A stretch of 64,000 bases of DNA from Streptomyces sp. NBC_01237 (lineage in GTDB: Bacteria > Actinomycetota > Actinomycetes > Streptomycetales > Streptomycetaceae), in contig NZ_CP108508.1 in NCBI RefSeq assembly GCF_035917275.1, forward strand, positions 3,534,001 through 3,598,000, in the 5' to 3' direction. Each line of letters begins with the position of its first letter. The first letter of the stretch is position 1. A model generated the notes under the pieces. It ran no database searches. It was given only the letters and a program-made list of their open reading frames with translations, and had not been told where the DNA came from. The translations under genes were made by a program, and so were the position numbers. Positions 1-9,241 of the stretch are shown piece after piece.

Positions 1-1003
1 CGTCCCGGTCCTTCGCGAGCCAGCCGGACAGCTCCCCGTAGCGCAGGGTCCCGCGCTCCTCGAACAGGCCGAGCAGACGCTCCAGGGTGCCGCTGCGCCG
101 CAGGAAGAACAGCCGGTCCTTCACCGCGTCGAACGTGACGGCGGTGTCGTCGTCGCCCGCCGTGACCCAGCGGCGCACATAGCGCACCCGGTCGTCGTCA
201 CGGCCCCAGCCGGAGGCGAGGGCGACCGGCAGATCGGCCCGGCGCACCGGGTCGGCGATCACGGCGTCGGCGAGCCGTCCGAGGGCGACGACATTGAGCC
301 GCACCCGGCCGTGCCAGTCCGCGCCGACCCGGACCCGCAGCCCGCCGTCACCGCCCAGCGAGCCGAGGGCGACGCCGGTGAACGTGGAGAACGGGCTGGT
401 CTTGCAGACCGTCCGGTAGAGGTAGGAGAGGAGCGAACGCTCGATCTTGCGCTGCTTCTTGTCGGGCGGGCCGTCCGCCGTACGGTGGACGAAGGCGTCG
501 GTCTGGGCGTCCAGGGTGGGCGAGGCCAGCAGCAGCGCCTTGCGCAGCCGGTCCTCCCCCGCCAGCCGGCGCAGCTCGGTGCGGCTGCGGCCCGTCTCGG
601 CGGCGAGCAGGGCGGCGCCCGCGTTCCGGCGCTCGTCGAGCCCGCGCCGGGCCTCCAGCCAGGCGGCCAGCGTGTCACCGGCGGCCGGGTCGAGGGAGCG
701 GACCAGGGCGAGTGCGCGGTCGGCCGCCTCGGCCTGCGGCAGCCGGTTGTTGAAGACGTCCCGGCGCAGCTTCAGCAGCGTCCGGCGCAGCGGCTCGTCG
801 TCGCTGCCGCCGATCAGCTCGTGCAGCTGATCGCCGACCGTCCCCGCGGCGAGGCCCAGCCGCTCGGTCCCGTCGAGGATGTCGTCGGCCCAGCGGCGGC
901 TTTCGGGGCAGCGCAGGCCCCGCACGCTCTCGACCGGAAGCCCGGCGACGCGCAGCATGAACGCGGGCCGGATCACGGCGGGGTTCGTGGAATCGTGAGG
1001 CAT
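1..1003 (-). CDS. LanB-type lantibiotic/thiopeptide dehydratase, N-terminal part (partial)
   Basis: The first 334 codons are present; the 3' part lies beyond base 1. The protein resembles the glutamylation domain of LanB-type dehydratases, which use Glu-tRNA to glutamylate Ser/Thr of a RiPP precursor before elimination to dehydroamino acids. The best landmark is a YRTVCKTSPFSTFTGVALG segment near residue 200, close to the conserved basic KTSP..TFTG signature of this domain. The start is the ATG at 1003. It lies 16 bp after the stop of the dehydrogenase gene, so it is probably the distal gene of one operon with the ThiF, YcaO and dehydrogenase genes. Whether the elimination domain is fused or separate cannot be told here. 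A full LanB is about 900-1000 residues; split LanBs as in goadsporin or thiopeptide clusters are also possible. Confidence 0.82.
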   Translation of the reverse strand, partial: MPHDSTNPAVIRPAFMLRVAGLPVESVRGLRCPESRRWADDILDGTERLGLAAGTVGDQLHELIGGSDDEPLRRTLLKLRRDVFNNRLPQAEAADRALALVRSLDPAAGDTLAAWLEARRGLDERRNAGAALLAAETGRSRTELRRLAGEDRLRKALLLASPTLDAQTDAFVHRTADGPPDKKQRKIERSLLSYLYRTVCKTSPFSTFTGVALGSLGGDGGLRVRVGADWHGRVRLNVVALGRLADAVIADPVRRADLPVALASGWGRDDDRVRYVRRWVTAGDDDTAVTFDAVKDRLFFLRRSGTLERLLGLFEERGTLRYGELSGWLAKDRD

Positions 1004-1019
1004 CGTCCGTACCCCCGGC

Positions 1020-2618
1020 TCAGGCGATCTCGTAGCGGAAGTCGGCGGGGGCGGGCCGTTCATGGCCGATCATCATGATCAGCAGCGGCGCTTCGCCCGT
1101 CGCCGCCAGGCCCAGTTCCTCGATGTAGGAGATGTTGTCGAAGCCGAGCGCCACACCGCAGCCGAGGTCCACGGCGGACGCGGCGGTGTACACGCTCTGC
1201 GCGACGGCGCCGATGGTGGCGTTGACCAGGCGGTATCCCCGGTCGCCGACCGCGTCCAGGACGGCGGTCGTACGGACCGTGGGCACCAGGACGGCGCCCG
1301 CCTGCTCCAGGTTGTAGTTGGAGAGGAAGTAGTTCTTCTGGAGGAACTCCCCCGGCCGGCCCTCCTTGACCAGCCGCAGACTGTGCGCCTCGGGGTCGTA
1401 GGCGTAACTGCCGGGCTCCAGTCCCTCGACATGGCTGACGAACGCGTACAGCTTCGCCAGCCGGGTGCCGCCCGTGTCCCCGCCGATCCGGGACCCGGTG
1501 ACGGCCGCCGCGAGACAGGTCGCCAACTGAGCCGCACTCACCGGGCGTTGTGCGTCGAAGCGGCCGAAGCTGCTGCGGCGGCGGCGCAGGGCGGTGCGTA
1601 CGTCGGTGTCCAGCGGCAGCGCGGGGGCCAGGGCCACTTCGGGGAGCGCCGGGTCGGCGGGAGGCGCGGCGGCGGGGGCCAGCGCGCCGGGGGCGGGCCG
1701 GGCGGTGGCACGGGCGGAGGTGGCCGCCTGCATCCGCTCCAGCGCGTCGAAGCCGAGGACGGTACGGGAGCGCTCGACGTCCTTGCGCCGCACCGGGTAG
1801 AGGGGACCGGAAGACGCGCCGGAAGCTGCCGCAACGCCCGAGGTACCCGCCGCACCCGTCCACTTCAGCGGGACGACGGCGAAGATGCCCTCCTCCTTCG
1901 TGCTCACCCCGAGCAGCGCGGCGAGGCGTTCCTCGTCGAACCAGAGCGCGGGCTCGACACCGAGGCCCCGCGCACCGGCCCACATCCGCCAGGTCTGCAC
2001 ACAGGCGCCGACGTCCATGGAGACGGCGTGGAAGGAGAAGTTGTTGTACTTGAAGGAGTTCTGCCAGTACTTGACGCCGAGTACCAGGTACTGGTCGGTG
2101 GCGGGACCCGGTGCCCCGTCCCCCAGCGCGGCGCGCACCTCACCGGACACATCGCCGGTGAGCAGCCGCTGCATCGTGTGGTGCCGGGTGGAGTAGTAGT
2201 GCGCTCCGGGCGGTACGGGGCCGCCGGGACCCGAGACCCAGTAGACGCTCACGGGGTACAGGCCGCCGCCGGACGCGGAGCCGCGGGACCAGTTGGCGAG
2301 CGGGTAGTGGGGCAGGGCGCTCAGGTCGGTGTTGGCCTGGACACCGAGGCGGCGGCCGGTGAGCCCGTAGGAGTCGCGGAGCATCCCGGAGAGTGCCGGC
2401 AGGTCGAACTCCCCTTCCAGGAGCCCCTCCTGGGCCAGTCCGCGGTCCAGCGTCGCGTGGGCCGGGTAGTCCGTGCCGGGCAGCGGCAGGCTGTCGGTAC
2501 CCGGGTAGAACTTGGCCTTGCGCGGTCCGTCCGACCAGTTCGGTACGAAATCGGCGGGGTCCATCGGGACCCGGCCGCGCTGCATGATCGCGGCCGCGTA
2601 TTCATGGGCGTACCCCAT
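1020..2618 (-). CDS. SagB/McbC-type azoline dehydrogenase (nitroreductase-like)
   Basis: This 532-aa protein is of the FMN-dependent thiazole/oxazole-forming dehydrogenase family, which oxidises azolines made by the YcaO protein to azoles. A SASGGGLYP motif at residues 114-122 is the nitroreductase-fold signature of SagB proteins. A second nitroreductase-like half begins near residue 345 (RRRSSFGRF) and ends with the GFDNISY..EELGL segment, so it looks like a two-lobed family member. The reading frame stays open upstream into the YcaO gene, but the ATG at 2618 has a strong AAGGAG at 2625-2630 with a 6-nt spacer, which fixes the start. It is 14 bp after the YcaO stop and 16 bp before the LanB start. 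The reaction is inferred from family and context. Confidence 0.88.
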   Translation of the reverse strand: MGYAHEYAAAIMQRGRVPMDPADFVPNWSDGPRKAKFYPGTDSLPLPGTDYPAHATLDRGLAQEGLLEGEFDLPALSGMLRDSYGLTGRRLGVQANTDLSALPHYPLANWSRGSASGGGLYPVSVYWVSGPGGPVPPGAHYYSTRHHTMQRLLTGDVSGEVRAALGDGAPGPATDQYLVLGVKYWQNSFKYNNFSFHAVSMDVGACVQTWRMWAGARGLGVEPALWFDEERLAALLGVSTKEEGIFAVVPLKWTGAAGTSGVAAASGASSGPLYPVRRKDVERSRTVLGFDALERMQAATSARATARPAPGALAPAAAPPADPALPEVALAPALPLDTDVRTALRRRRSSFGRFDAQRPVSAAQLATCLAAAVTGSRIGGDTGGTRLAKLYAFVSHVEGLEPGSYAYDPEAHSLRLVKEGRPGEFLQKNYFLSNYNLEQAGAVLVPTVRTTAVLDAVGDRGYRLVNATIGAVAQSVYTAASAVDLGCGVALGFDNISYIEELGLAATGEAPLLIMMIGHERPAPADFRYEIA

Positions 2619-2632
2619 GGCGAGCTCCTTGG

Positions 2633-4744
2633 TCACGGGAAGGGGTGGGGTGCGGGGTTGAGGTCGGCGTCGGTGAGGTCGCCCTCGCGCAGTCCCGCCT
2701 CGCGCAGCGCGGTGCGCAGCCGGGGCATGCCGAGTGCCCGCTGTCTGCTCCAGCCGAAGTCGATGGGCAGCAGCCCCGGCACGATGACGGAGACGGTGGT
2801 CAGGCCCAGGGCGCGCTGTTCCGGCATGGTCTGGTCGACGACGATCACATCGAACCCCGCCCCGGTGACGGCCTCCACACACCGGTCCAGGTCCTCCCGC
2901 AGGTCGTCGGAGACGGGGATCGCCGGGTGCCGCCCGGCGCCCCCGCTCCGGTCGCCGTGCGGGTCGCCGACCGTGTCCCCGCCCCCTCCCCCGTCGCCGT
3001 ACAGCTCGGTGAAGGACCGCTTGGGCGGACGCGGCGCGCCCGGTTCGCCCAGCAGGAAGTGGGCGTGGTCGCCCATCTCCGGGATGCCGTAGGCCAGCGG
3101 GTGGTCGTGCAGCGCCTCGACCTTGTCGAAGTCGTACGCCATGGCGCGCAGCCGTGTCTCGTCGCGTTCGGTACGTCCCTGGAGGTTCACCGCGTCGGTC
3201 GCGATCTCGCAGAGCGCACCGGCCAGGGCGGCTTCCGGATCGAGCCCGGCCCCCGCGCCGAAGCACATGCGGCCCCGACCGCCGTCCGGGCGCACGGCGA
3301 CTCCCGTGACCACAGGAACGGGAAAGGAGATCCGGGTGTCGAAGAAGCGGGCCTCGTAGCCGTACATCTCCAGCCGGTCCACCATCTGCCGGGTGGCCGG
3401 GCGGCGGCTGGTGCGCGGGTCGATCTCGGGCAGGGCGGCCCGCCCGTACCAGGCCAGCAGGAACGCGTCGCGCTCCACGACCTCCATCAGCCCGAAGTAG
3501 ACGGCCTCCTCCGGACAGCCGCCGGACGCGCAGCCGTTGGAGCTCTCCTGCACGAAGCGGTTCTCCAGACCGGGTGCGTGGTAGTACGTGAGCACTTCCG
3601 GGACCAGGACCGTGCGGTGGTCGCGCAGGGAGTAGCCGCGCACCCAGGGGATCTCGCGGTCCGGGGTGAACGGGGTGACCCGGGGATTGGCCCGGTGGAA
3701 GGCGTCCGAGTACAGCCCGCAGACCCGTGGGTCGAGCGCGTGCTCACCGCGCCCGCGCAGGGCGAGCAGGGAGGCCCGCACCTGGGCGCGCTTGGCCCGC
3801 GAGCGCATGCCCGCGTACCGCTCAAGCCCTTCGAGGACCCCGATGCGCACGCTCTCGGCGAAGGTGTCGGCGTGGCCGCCCCAGAACGTCTCGCGGAGGT
3901 ACTCGCCCGAGCGCATCGAGAACCGGCCGATGGTGGCGGAGGTGGACGTGGAGGAGACGTCCTGGACGACGGAGGGGCCCAGCGAGCCGCAGACCGGGTT
4001 GGCGTACGGCTCGACGGGCAGCTCGTAGTCGGCGATGTCCCGGACCCGGAAACTGCCGGGCTTCCGCTTGGGGGCGGGCCGCAGGGTGAGTGCGGCGGCC
4101 TCGGCGGTGTCCGGCTCCGGCCGGCCGCAGACCGGGCACTCCGGATCGGGGACGAGCGGATAGCCGCGGACCGCCAGGGTCTGGAGGTCGACGAGATGGA
4201 CGTAGGGGAAGGCGCCGGTCCGGGGTCCGCTGCCGCTCAGCCGGGCGGCGATGACACCCGCGAGGGCCTCGGCCCCGAACGGGGTGACATAGGGGGACTC
4301 CCCGGCCGCCCGGGTGCCGGAGCCGAGCTCCAGCGCCTCGCGCAGGGCGACGGAGCGGACCCCCTGCCAGCGCCGGTCCAGGCAGCGCGCACAGGGCTGT
4401 TGGACCGTTGCGCCGCCGCCCTCCGCCCCCTCCGTGGCCGGGGGTGCGGCGGGAAAGGGGCCGACGACGGCGTGCTGCCCGTAGTAGCGGACGGGAACGG
4501 CGCGGACGGGCACCGCGCGCCCGGTGTCCGCCGGTGCGCCGGCCGTCGGCGGTTCGTCCGTCGGCGCGAGGTCCGCGAAGGCGTCGCGCACGCCCAGGGG
4601 CGCCACGTCCAGCGGCGGCGGCTCGGCGGTGTGCCGGGCCAGCCGTTCCGCGAGGAGTCCCGCGAGGCGCCGGGTGGAATCGGCGAGTACGGCGCCGGGC
4701 GCACGCGCGTCCGTGGCGGCCGCGTCGGCGGTCTCAACGGGCAT
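2633..4744 (-). CDS. YcaO cyclodehydratase for azol(in)e RiPP
   Basis: This 703-aa protein has an N-terminal third with two Cys pairs (CARC 118-121, CPVC 203-206), probably zinc-binding and related to the ThiF/C-protein docking region. A YcaO ATP-dependent cyclodehydratase domain follows from about residue 255. YcaO hallmarks seen are an acidic E..ERYAG helix, SSNGCASG, a VERDAF helix, and a C-terminus ending in the proline motif PAPHPFP that family members use for catalysis and partner contact. It would activate amide carbonyls of Cys/Ser/Thr in the precursor with ATP to form azolines. The ATG at 4744 overlaps the end of the ThiF-like gene by 11 nt, indicating translational coupling. A Gly-rich insert (GDGGGGG) near residue 600 is low-complexity. 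Confidence 0.9.
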   Translation of the reverse strand: MPVETADAAATDARAPGAVLADSTRRLAGLLAERLARHTAEPPPLDVAPLGVRDAFADLAPTDEPPTAGAPADTGRAVPVRAVPVRYYGQHAVVGPFPAAPPATEGAEGGGATVQQPCARCLDRRWQGVRSVALREALELGSGTRAAGESPYVTPFGAEALAGVIAARLSGSGPRTGAFPYVHLVDLQTLAVRGYPLVPDPECPVCGRPEPDTAEAAALTLRPAPKRKPGSFRVRDIADYELPVEPYANPVCGSLGPSVVQDVSSTSTSATIGRFSMRSGEYLRETFWGGHADTFAESVRIGVLEGLERYAGMRSRAKRAQVRASLLALRGRGEHALDPRVCGLYSDAFHRANPRVTPFTPDREIPWVRGYSLRDHRTVLVPEVLTYYHAPGLENRFVQESSNGCASGGCPEEAVYFGLMEVVERDAFLLAWYGRAALPEIDPRTSRRPATRQMVDRLEMYGYEARFFDTRISFPVPVVTGVAVRPDGGRGRMCFGAGAGLDPEAALAGALCEIATDAVNLQGRTERDETRLRAMAYDFDKVEALHDHPLAYGIPEMGDHAHFLLGEPGAPRPPKRSFTELYGDGGGGGDTVGDPHGDRSGGAGRHPAIPVSDDLREDLDRCVEAVTGAGFDVIVVDQTMPEQRALGLTTVSVIVPGLLPIDFGWSRQRALGMPRLRTALREAGLREGDLTDADLNPAPHPFP

Positions 4745-7052
4745 CGGGGCCGACCTCGCCGTCCACGGTGAGGAGCACCCGGGCGGTGCTGATGCCGCCC
4801 GCCGGGAGGTCCGCCGGGGTCGTCGGTATGTACAGGGCGTCGCGCCCGGCCTCCCGCAGCCGGTCGAGCACCGCGTCGAACGTGGTCGCCGCCGCGTCCG
4901 CCGTGACGGATTCCCCGGTCACCGCGACCGTCCCGGCGGCGAAGTCACCGAGCAGCGGATCACCCAGGTCCACCTCCGCACCCGGGTCCTCGGCGGCCAG
5001 CTGCACCTGACCGAGCAGATCCCGCAGGGCGGAGCAGGCCGCCGCACGCCGCGACAGACCGGAGCCGACCGCCCACCGCCCGCCCGTGGCGCCGGTGTTC
5101 GCCTCGCGGGCCAGCACCACCTGGGCCGAGGTGCGGGCCCCCTCACCGAGGTCGAGGAGCTCCACCGCGACATCCAGGTTGGCCGCGGACTTCAGCAGGA
5201 ACACCAGCTCCGGGTCGGCGCCGTCGACGGCCACGGGGCTCACCCGGGTGGTGCCCCGGACCGCCCGCAGCAGCGCGTCGTGGGCGAGCGCCGACATCAG
5301 GCCGCGCCCCGCCGCCTCCCGTGCGCTGCCTCCCGCGCCCGAGCCGGCCGAGGTCGCCAGGTGCGGCCGGTCCCGGTTGTGGGCCCCGAAGGTGCGCACG
5401 GCGGCGGCGGGCACCCGGACCGGCTCCTTGCGGATCAGGGACGTGGCGGTGACCCAGGACCGCGGGCGGGCCCCGGTGCCGCCCCCGGTGGTCAGCGCGT
5501 CCGGGGCGAGCACGGGAACCGCCGAGTCGACCCCGGCGACCGCGGCCCCGGTGTCCTCGGCGGCCACCGGCACCACGTGCTCGACGTACACCTCCGCCGC
5601 CGCGTACAGCGCCCGCATCCGCGCGCCCGCCAGATGGTGCACGTCGAACGCGGCGATCCGGCGCCGCACCCCGGCCCCGAGCGCCACCTCGACCCGGCTG
5701 ATCTTCAGCGGGGTCTGGGTCAGCCCCTCGTCGTCGTACCGGCCGAAGATCCCGGTGAACGGGCGTACCAGGGCGGTGCTGATCCGGTTCAGGTCCTCGA
5801 CCAGCGCCTCCGCGTCGCGGGCGGTCTCCACGGTCGGGGTGACGGGGAGCGCCAGGTCCTCCGGCAGCGCGGCGGCGGGTTCACGGGCGTCGAGGGCGGC
5901 GCAGCGGCGGCACCGGGGGTGGGGCTGGACCGGTTCGGCCATCACATCGAGCGACTCCAGGTCCTGGACGAGGACCTGACCGGCCGTCTCCGCGGGCAGG
6001 GCGCCGGTGGCGATGCGGAAGATCTCGTACCCGAGGAGGTTGCCGACCATCGCGGCGACCGGGCCGGACAGCGTGTCCGCCGAGGAGGTGACGGCGCCCG
6101 CGGCCTCGCCCCAGAGTTCGGCGGCGGGCCCGGGGGCCACGTTGCCGCCGAGCCGCAGGACGGCACAGGACCAGCAGCCGGTGGAGGTGGCGGTGGCGAG
6201 CGGTCCGACGACGAGGCGGCGGCCGAACGACCAGGCGGGGATCAGGGTCCGGCCCTCGGGCACCCCGGCGGCGAGCAGCCGTTGGGTACGCGCCCCGGCC
6301 CCGGCGCCGGTCACCACGACGACGTCGTAACCGCCGAGCGCCGCCCAGCCGGCGTCCGTGCCCGGCGCCGTGATCCCGGTGCCCGCTCCCGAGGCGTTGA
6401 TCCCGGCGTCCGCGCCCGAGCCGATGCGCTCGACGTACGCGCCCGCCTCGGCCGCCTCGGCGGTGACGTCGTCGAAGTCCGTTGCCGTACCGATCCGGAC
6501 GCACCCGTTGCGCACCAGGCTGAGCGCGCACCAGCGGGCGACCTCGTCGTCGCCGAGGACCGCGACCCGGGTGGCACGGAAGCGGGCGAAGCGCTCCGGG
6601 GCGCCGTCGGCGTAGTGGTCGACATAGGCGATCTGGGCGGCGAACCGCTCGGCGACCGCGTCCGGCAGGGGCTCCGCCGTGCTGTCCGCCACCGGTATGT
6701 CGCGGGCGAACCCCCGTGCGTACAGGGTCTTGACGAGTTCGGCGGCCATCGCCCGCTGGGCCGGTCCGAAGCCCGCGCAGAGTTCGTCGAGCCGGTGGTG
6801 GCCGGTCAGGTGCGGGACGACGAGGGAGGCGAAGCGGTAGGCGGTGCGGCCGGTCAGATGGAAGCCGCCGTCGGCGTTGTGGAACAGCACGCCGCCGGGG
6901 GTCTCGGTGAACAGCACGTCCTGGCGGATGCGCGGCCGGGTCCCGGCCAGGGAGTCGAACGCCCCGGTCGTGGCGGCCGCGCGACCGGCCGCCCCTGCGG
7001 CCGCGGCGGTTTCGGCGGCGTTGTCGGCTACGGCTTCGGCACTCTCGGCCAT
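4734..7052 (-). CDS. Ocin-ThiF-like leader-peptide-binding protein (TOMM partner protein)
   Basis: This 772-aa protein fits the ocin-ThiF-like family that binds the precursor leader peptide through an N-terminal RiPP recognition element and presents it to the YcaO protein. Residues about 40-115 look like the winged-helix RRE, ending in a VKTLYARGF helix. A degenerate E1/ThiF-like core follows (RVAVLGDDE near 162) with CWSC at 293-296 and CRRC at 381-384 as likely zinc ligands. The C-terminal half is large and poorly conserved. It starts 4 nt after the SARP stop with an AGAAGG-type site inside the SARP end, so regulator and biosynthetic genes are probably co-translated. The N-terminal 30 residues are Ala-rich. 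Family assignment rests on domain order and context. Confidence 0.83.
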   Translation of the reverse strand: MAESAEAVADNAAETAAAAGAAGRAAATTGAFDSLAGTRPRIRQDVLFTETPGGVLFHNADGGFHLTGRTAYRFASLVVPHLTGHHRLDELCAGFGPAQRAMAAELVKTLYARGFARDIPVADSTAEPLPDAVAERFAAQIAYVDHYADGAPERFARFRATRVAVLGDDEVARWCALSLVRNGCVRIGTATDFDDVTAEAAEAGAYVERIGSGADAGINASGAGTGITAPGTDAGWAALGGYDVVVVTGAGAGARTQRLLAAGVPEGRTLIPAWSFGRRLVVGPLATATSTGCWSCAVLRLGGNVAPGPAAELWGEAAGAVTSSADTLSGPVAAMVGNLLGYEIFRIATGALPAETAGQVLVQDLESLDVMAEPVQPHPRCRRCAALDAREPAAALPEDLALPVTPTVETARDAEALVEDLNRISTALVRPFTGIFGRYDDEGLTQTPLKISRVEVALGAGVRRRIAAFDVHHLAGARMRALYAAAEVYVEHVVPVAAEDTGAAVAGVDSAVPVLAPDALTTGGGTGARPRSWVTATSLIRKEPVRVPAAAVRTFGAHNRDRPHLATSAGSGAGGSAREAAGRGLMSALAHDALLRAVRGTTRVSPVAVDGADPELVFLLKSAANLDVAVELLDLGEGARTSAQVVLAREANTGATGGRWAVGSGLSRRAAACSALRDLLGQVQLAAEDPGAEVDLGDPLLGDFAAGTVAVTGESVTADAAATTFDAVLDRLREAGRDALYIPTTPADLPAGGISTARVLLTVDGEVGPDAR

Positions 7053-7056
7053 GGGT

Positions 7057-8856
7057 TCACACCTTCTCTGTGCGGCGGATGCGGATCCGGGCGGTTCTTC
7101 GTATGTGCGCGCGGAGCAGTGCGTGGATGCGGTACGGGCCCGGCGGGCCGTCCTCCAGCAGTCCGGCGTCGGCCAGCTGCTCCAGTACGGCCTCGGTCTC
7201 CGGCGCCGTCCCGCTCCCCGGTGCGACGTCCTCGGCCCCGAAGGTGTCGAGCGGACCCGCCCCGACCCGGAGGAACGCCTCGGACAGCCGGGGATCGAGC
7301 CGGCCCAGCGCCCGGTCGAACAGGCCGGTGACGGACAGGCCGGGGGAATCGGTCAGGGTGAGCCGGGCGAGCGGGTCCTCGCCCAGCCAGTCGACGGCGT
7401 GGCCGAGCCCCAGCCCCGGCCGGGTCAGCAGCCGGGCCGTCAGGATGCGCAGGGCCACGGGGAAGTGCCCGCACAGCGCGGCCAGCCGGTGGGCGGCCTG
7501 CGGCTCCGCCTCGACGCGTTCGGCACCGAGTGCGGCCAGCAGCAGGGCGTACGACTCCGCCTCCGTGAAGGCGGAGAGCCGGTGCACCCAGCCGCCGTGG
7601 GTGGCGATGAGCCCGGCCAGACCCATCCGGCTGGTGACGACGACGGCGATGTCGGGGCCGTCCGCCGGGAGCAGCAGCGGGCGCACCTGATCGGCGTCCA
7701 CCACATCGTCGAGGACGAGCAGGGCGCGTTCGCCCGCGCGCCCGGAGCGCAGGGCCGCCGACACCTCGGCCGCGACCTCGGCGACGCGGCGCGGTTCGCC
7801 GTCCGGCCGGGTCATCGGCACGAGCAGCCGGCCGGCCGGAAAGGCGTCCCGCACGAGGTGGGCGACCCGGTGGGCGAGGGCCGACTTGCCGATGCCGGGT
7901 GCGCCCGACACCAGGACCGTGAGCGGCTGCCGGTCCTTCGCGCCGGGCTCGGCACCGGCGGTGAGCCGGGCGACCATCGCGGCCGTCTCGGCCTCGCGCC
8001 CGGTGAAGTTGGGCACGGTGGGCACCGGGCCGACGCCCGGGACGGGGACGGTCTCCCCTTCGATGACCCGGACGGCGGGAGCGGGCGGCAGCGGGGGCGC
8101 GGGCTCCCCGGTGCCCAGGTCCTCGCCGCGCAGGATCGCCATTTCCAGCTGCTGGAGGGCGGGCGACGGGTTCACTCCCAGTTCGTCCAGGAGGAAGCCC
8201 TTGACCCTGCGGTACTCGGCCAGGGCCTGGGACTGCCGCCCGGTCCGGTAGAGCGCCTCGATCAGCTGCTCGTGGAAGCGCTCGTGCCCCGGATATACGC
8301 GCGTAGCGGTCCACAGTTCGACCAGCGCCTCCCCGCAGCGCCCCAGGCCCAGCAGCAGATCGCAGACCCGCTCCACACTCCGCAGCCGCTCCTCCGCGAG
8401 CCGGGGCACCTCGTCCCGGTGCAGGACGTCGGAGCGCACGTTGGCGAGGAGGGAGCCCTGCCAGAGCGACAGCGCGTCCTTGAGCGTGTAGAGCTCGGCC
8501 TCCGGGTCGCCGGAGAGGGCCACGGACCGGCGGATCTGGTCGCGGAAACCGAGGAGGTCCAGGGAGTGCGGTGCGGCGGTGATCCGGTAGCCGCCGGGCA
8601 CCGCCTCGATCGAGGTCTCGGTGACCCCGTGCTTGGTGAACAGCCGGCGCAGCCGCAGGACACAGGTCTGGAGCGCCGCCTTGGCGGTGGCGGGCTGCTC
8701 CTCGCCCCAGACGGCCCGTTGCAGGTACTCGGCGGACACCACGGAGTTGGCGTGCAGCAGGAGGGCGGCGAGCAGGATCGTGGGCTTCGAGGGCTGGAGT
8801 ACGACGGTGTCGGGGCCGTCCGCGAGGGCCAGCGGCCCGAGGATCTGGAAGCGCAT
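7057..8856 (-). CDS. SARP-family activator with NB-ARC ATPase domain
   Basis: This 599-aa protein has an N-terminal OmpR-like winged helix (about residues 1-95), a bacterial transcriptional activation domain (about 95-245), a Pro-rich linker and an NB-ARC NTPase (NFTGRE at 283; Walker A GAPGIGKSA at 318-326; Walker B LLVLDDV near 382), then a C-terminal helical region. This is the AfsR/SARP plan without the long TPR tail. Family members bind direct repeats near the -35 of biosynthetic promoters. It sits first in the run toward the ThiF, YcaO, dehydrogenase and LanB genes and is the likely pathway activator. The ATG at 8856 is preferred over the adjacent GTG at 8859 because GGGAGG sits 5 nt upstream of the ATG. 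I saw no TTA codon, so no direct bldA control is expected in this gene. Confidence 0.9.
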   Translation of the reverse strand: MRFQILGPLALADGPDTVVLQPSKPTILLAALLLHANSVVSAEYLQRAVWGEEQPATAKAALQTCVLRLRRLFTKHGVTETSIEAVPGGYRITAAPHSLDLLGFRDQIRRSVALSGDPEAELYTLKDALSLWQGSLLANVRSDVLHRDEVPRLAEERLRSVERVCDLLLGLGRCGEALVELWTATRVYPGHERFHEQLIEALYRTGRQSQALAEYRRVKGFLLDELGVNPSPALQQLEMAILRGEDLGTGEPAPPLPPAPAVRVIEGETVPVPGVGPVPTVPNFTGREAETAAMVARLTAGAEPGAKDRQPLTVLVSGAPGIGKSALAHRVAHLVRDAFPAGRLLVPMTRPDGEPRRVAEVAAEVSAALRSGRAGERALLVLDDVVDADQVRPLLLPADGPDIAVVVTSRMGLAGLIATHGGWVHRLSAFTEAESYALLLAALGAERVEAEPQAAHRLAALCGHFPVALRILTARLLTRPGLGLGHAVDWLGEDPLARLTLTDSPGLSVTGLFDRALGRLDPRLSEAFLRVGAGPLDTFGAEDVAPGSGTAPETEAVLEQLADAGLLEDGPPGPYRIHALLRAHIRRTARIRIRRTEKV

Positions 8857-8871
8857 CACGGCCTCCCGCCC

Positions 8872-9120
8872 CTAGTCCCAGCCGTTGACCAGCTTGCACA
8901 CCCGAACAGGCCCGGAGGGAAGGGGCAGTCGCCCGAGGAACTCCTCCACCTGCGTACAGAGCGTCCGGGCGGTGTGTTCGGGGAGGTGTTCCGGGGCGGT
9001 CGCCGATGCGGGGGCCGCCGACGCGGCACCGGCGGAGAGGGCGAGCGAGACGAGCGCGAGAGTGGTGACGGCGACGGCGCTGCGCACCGGACCGCGCGGC
9101 TGCTGCGAAAGCGAAGACAT
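8872..9120 (-). CDS. small secreted protein with a cysteine pair
   Basis: This 82-aa product has a clear Sec signal peptide: basic N-terminus, hydrophobic VAVTTLALVSLALS, and an Ala-rich AGAASAAPA cleavage zone around residue 36. The mature part is about 45 residues with two cysteines (TARTLCTQ and VRVCKLV) that could form one disulfide, and ends in NGWD. It lies 15 bp upstream of the SARP gene on the same strand. I do not recognise the family. The signal peptide makes it an unlikely azole-RiPP precursor, since those are modified in the cytoplasm through a non-Sec leader. It may be an extracytoplasmic accessory protein of the cluster or an unrelated gene at its edge. The start ATG at 9120 follows an AAGGGGAAA site. 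Confidence 0.65.
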   Translation of the reverse strand: MSSLSQQPRGPVRSAVAVTTLALVSLALSAGAASAAPASATAPEHLPEHTARTLCTQVEEFLGRLPLPSGPVRVCKLVNGWD

Positions 9121-9241
9121 GGTCACGTTTCCCCTTCGGCGGTGGCGTCCTGCCGGGGGGTCCCGGCACGGATGAATATGCCAGCGGGGAGCGGAACGGG
9201 GCCTGGGCGGCGGTGACAGCTTGCTGCACGGGGCGCGGCAG

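Noticed and set aside
2619..3266. N-terminal extension of the azoline dehydrogenase
   Set aside because: It overlaps the YcaO coding region, looks like random Arg/Pro-rich shadow sequence, and the AAGGAG before 2618 fixes the start.
4524..7331. 935-codon plus-strand open frame opposite the YcaO and ThiF genes
   Set aside because: It is a shadow of two real minus-strand genes: no motif, no ribosome site, and composition typical of antisense GC-rich frames.
8872..9120. Small secreted protein as the RiPP precursor
   Set aside because: It has a Sec signal peptide and lacks a Cys/Ser/Thr-rich core; azole precursors are modified in the cytoplasm.
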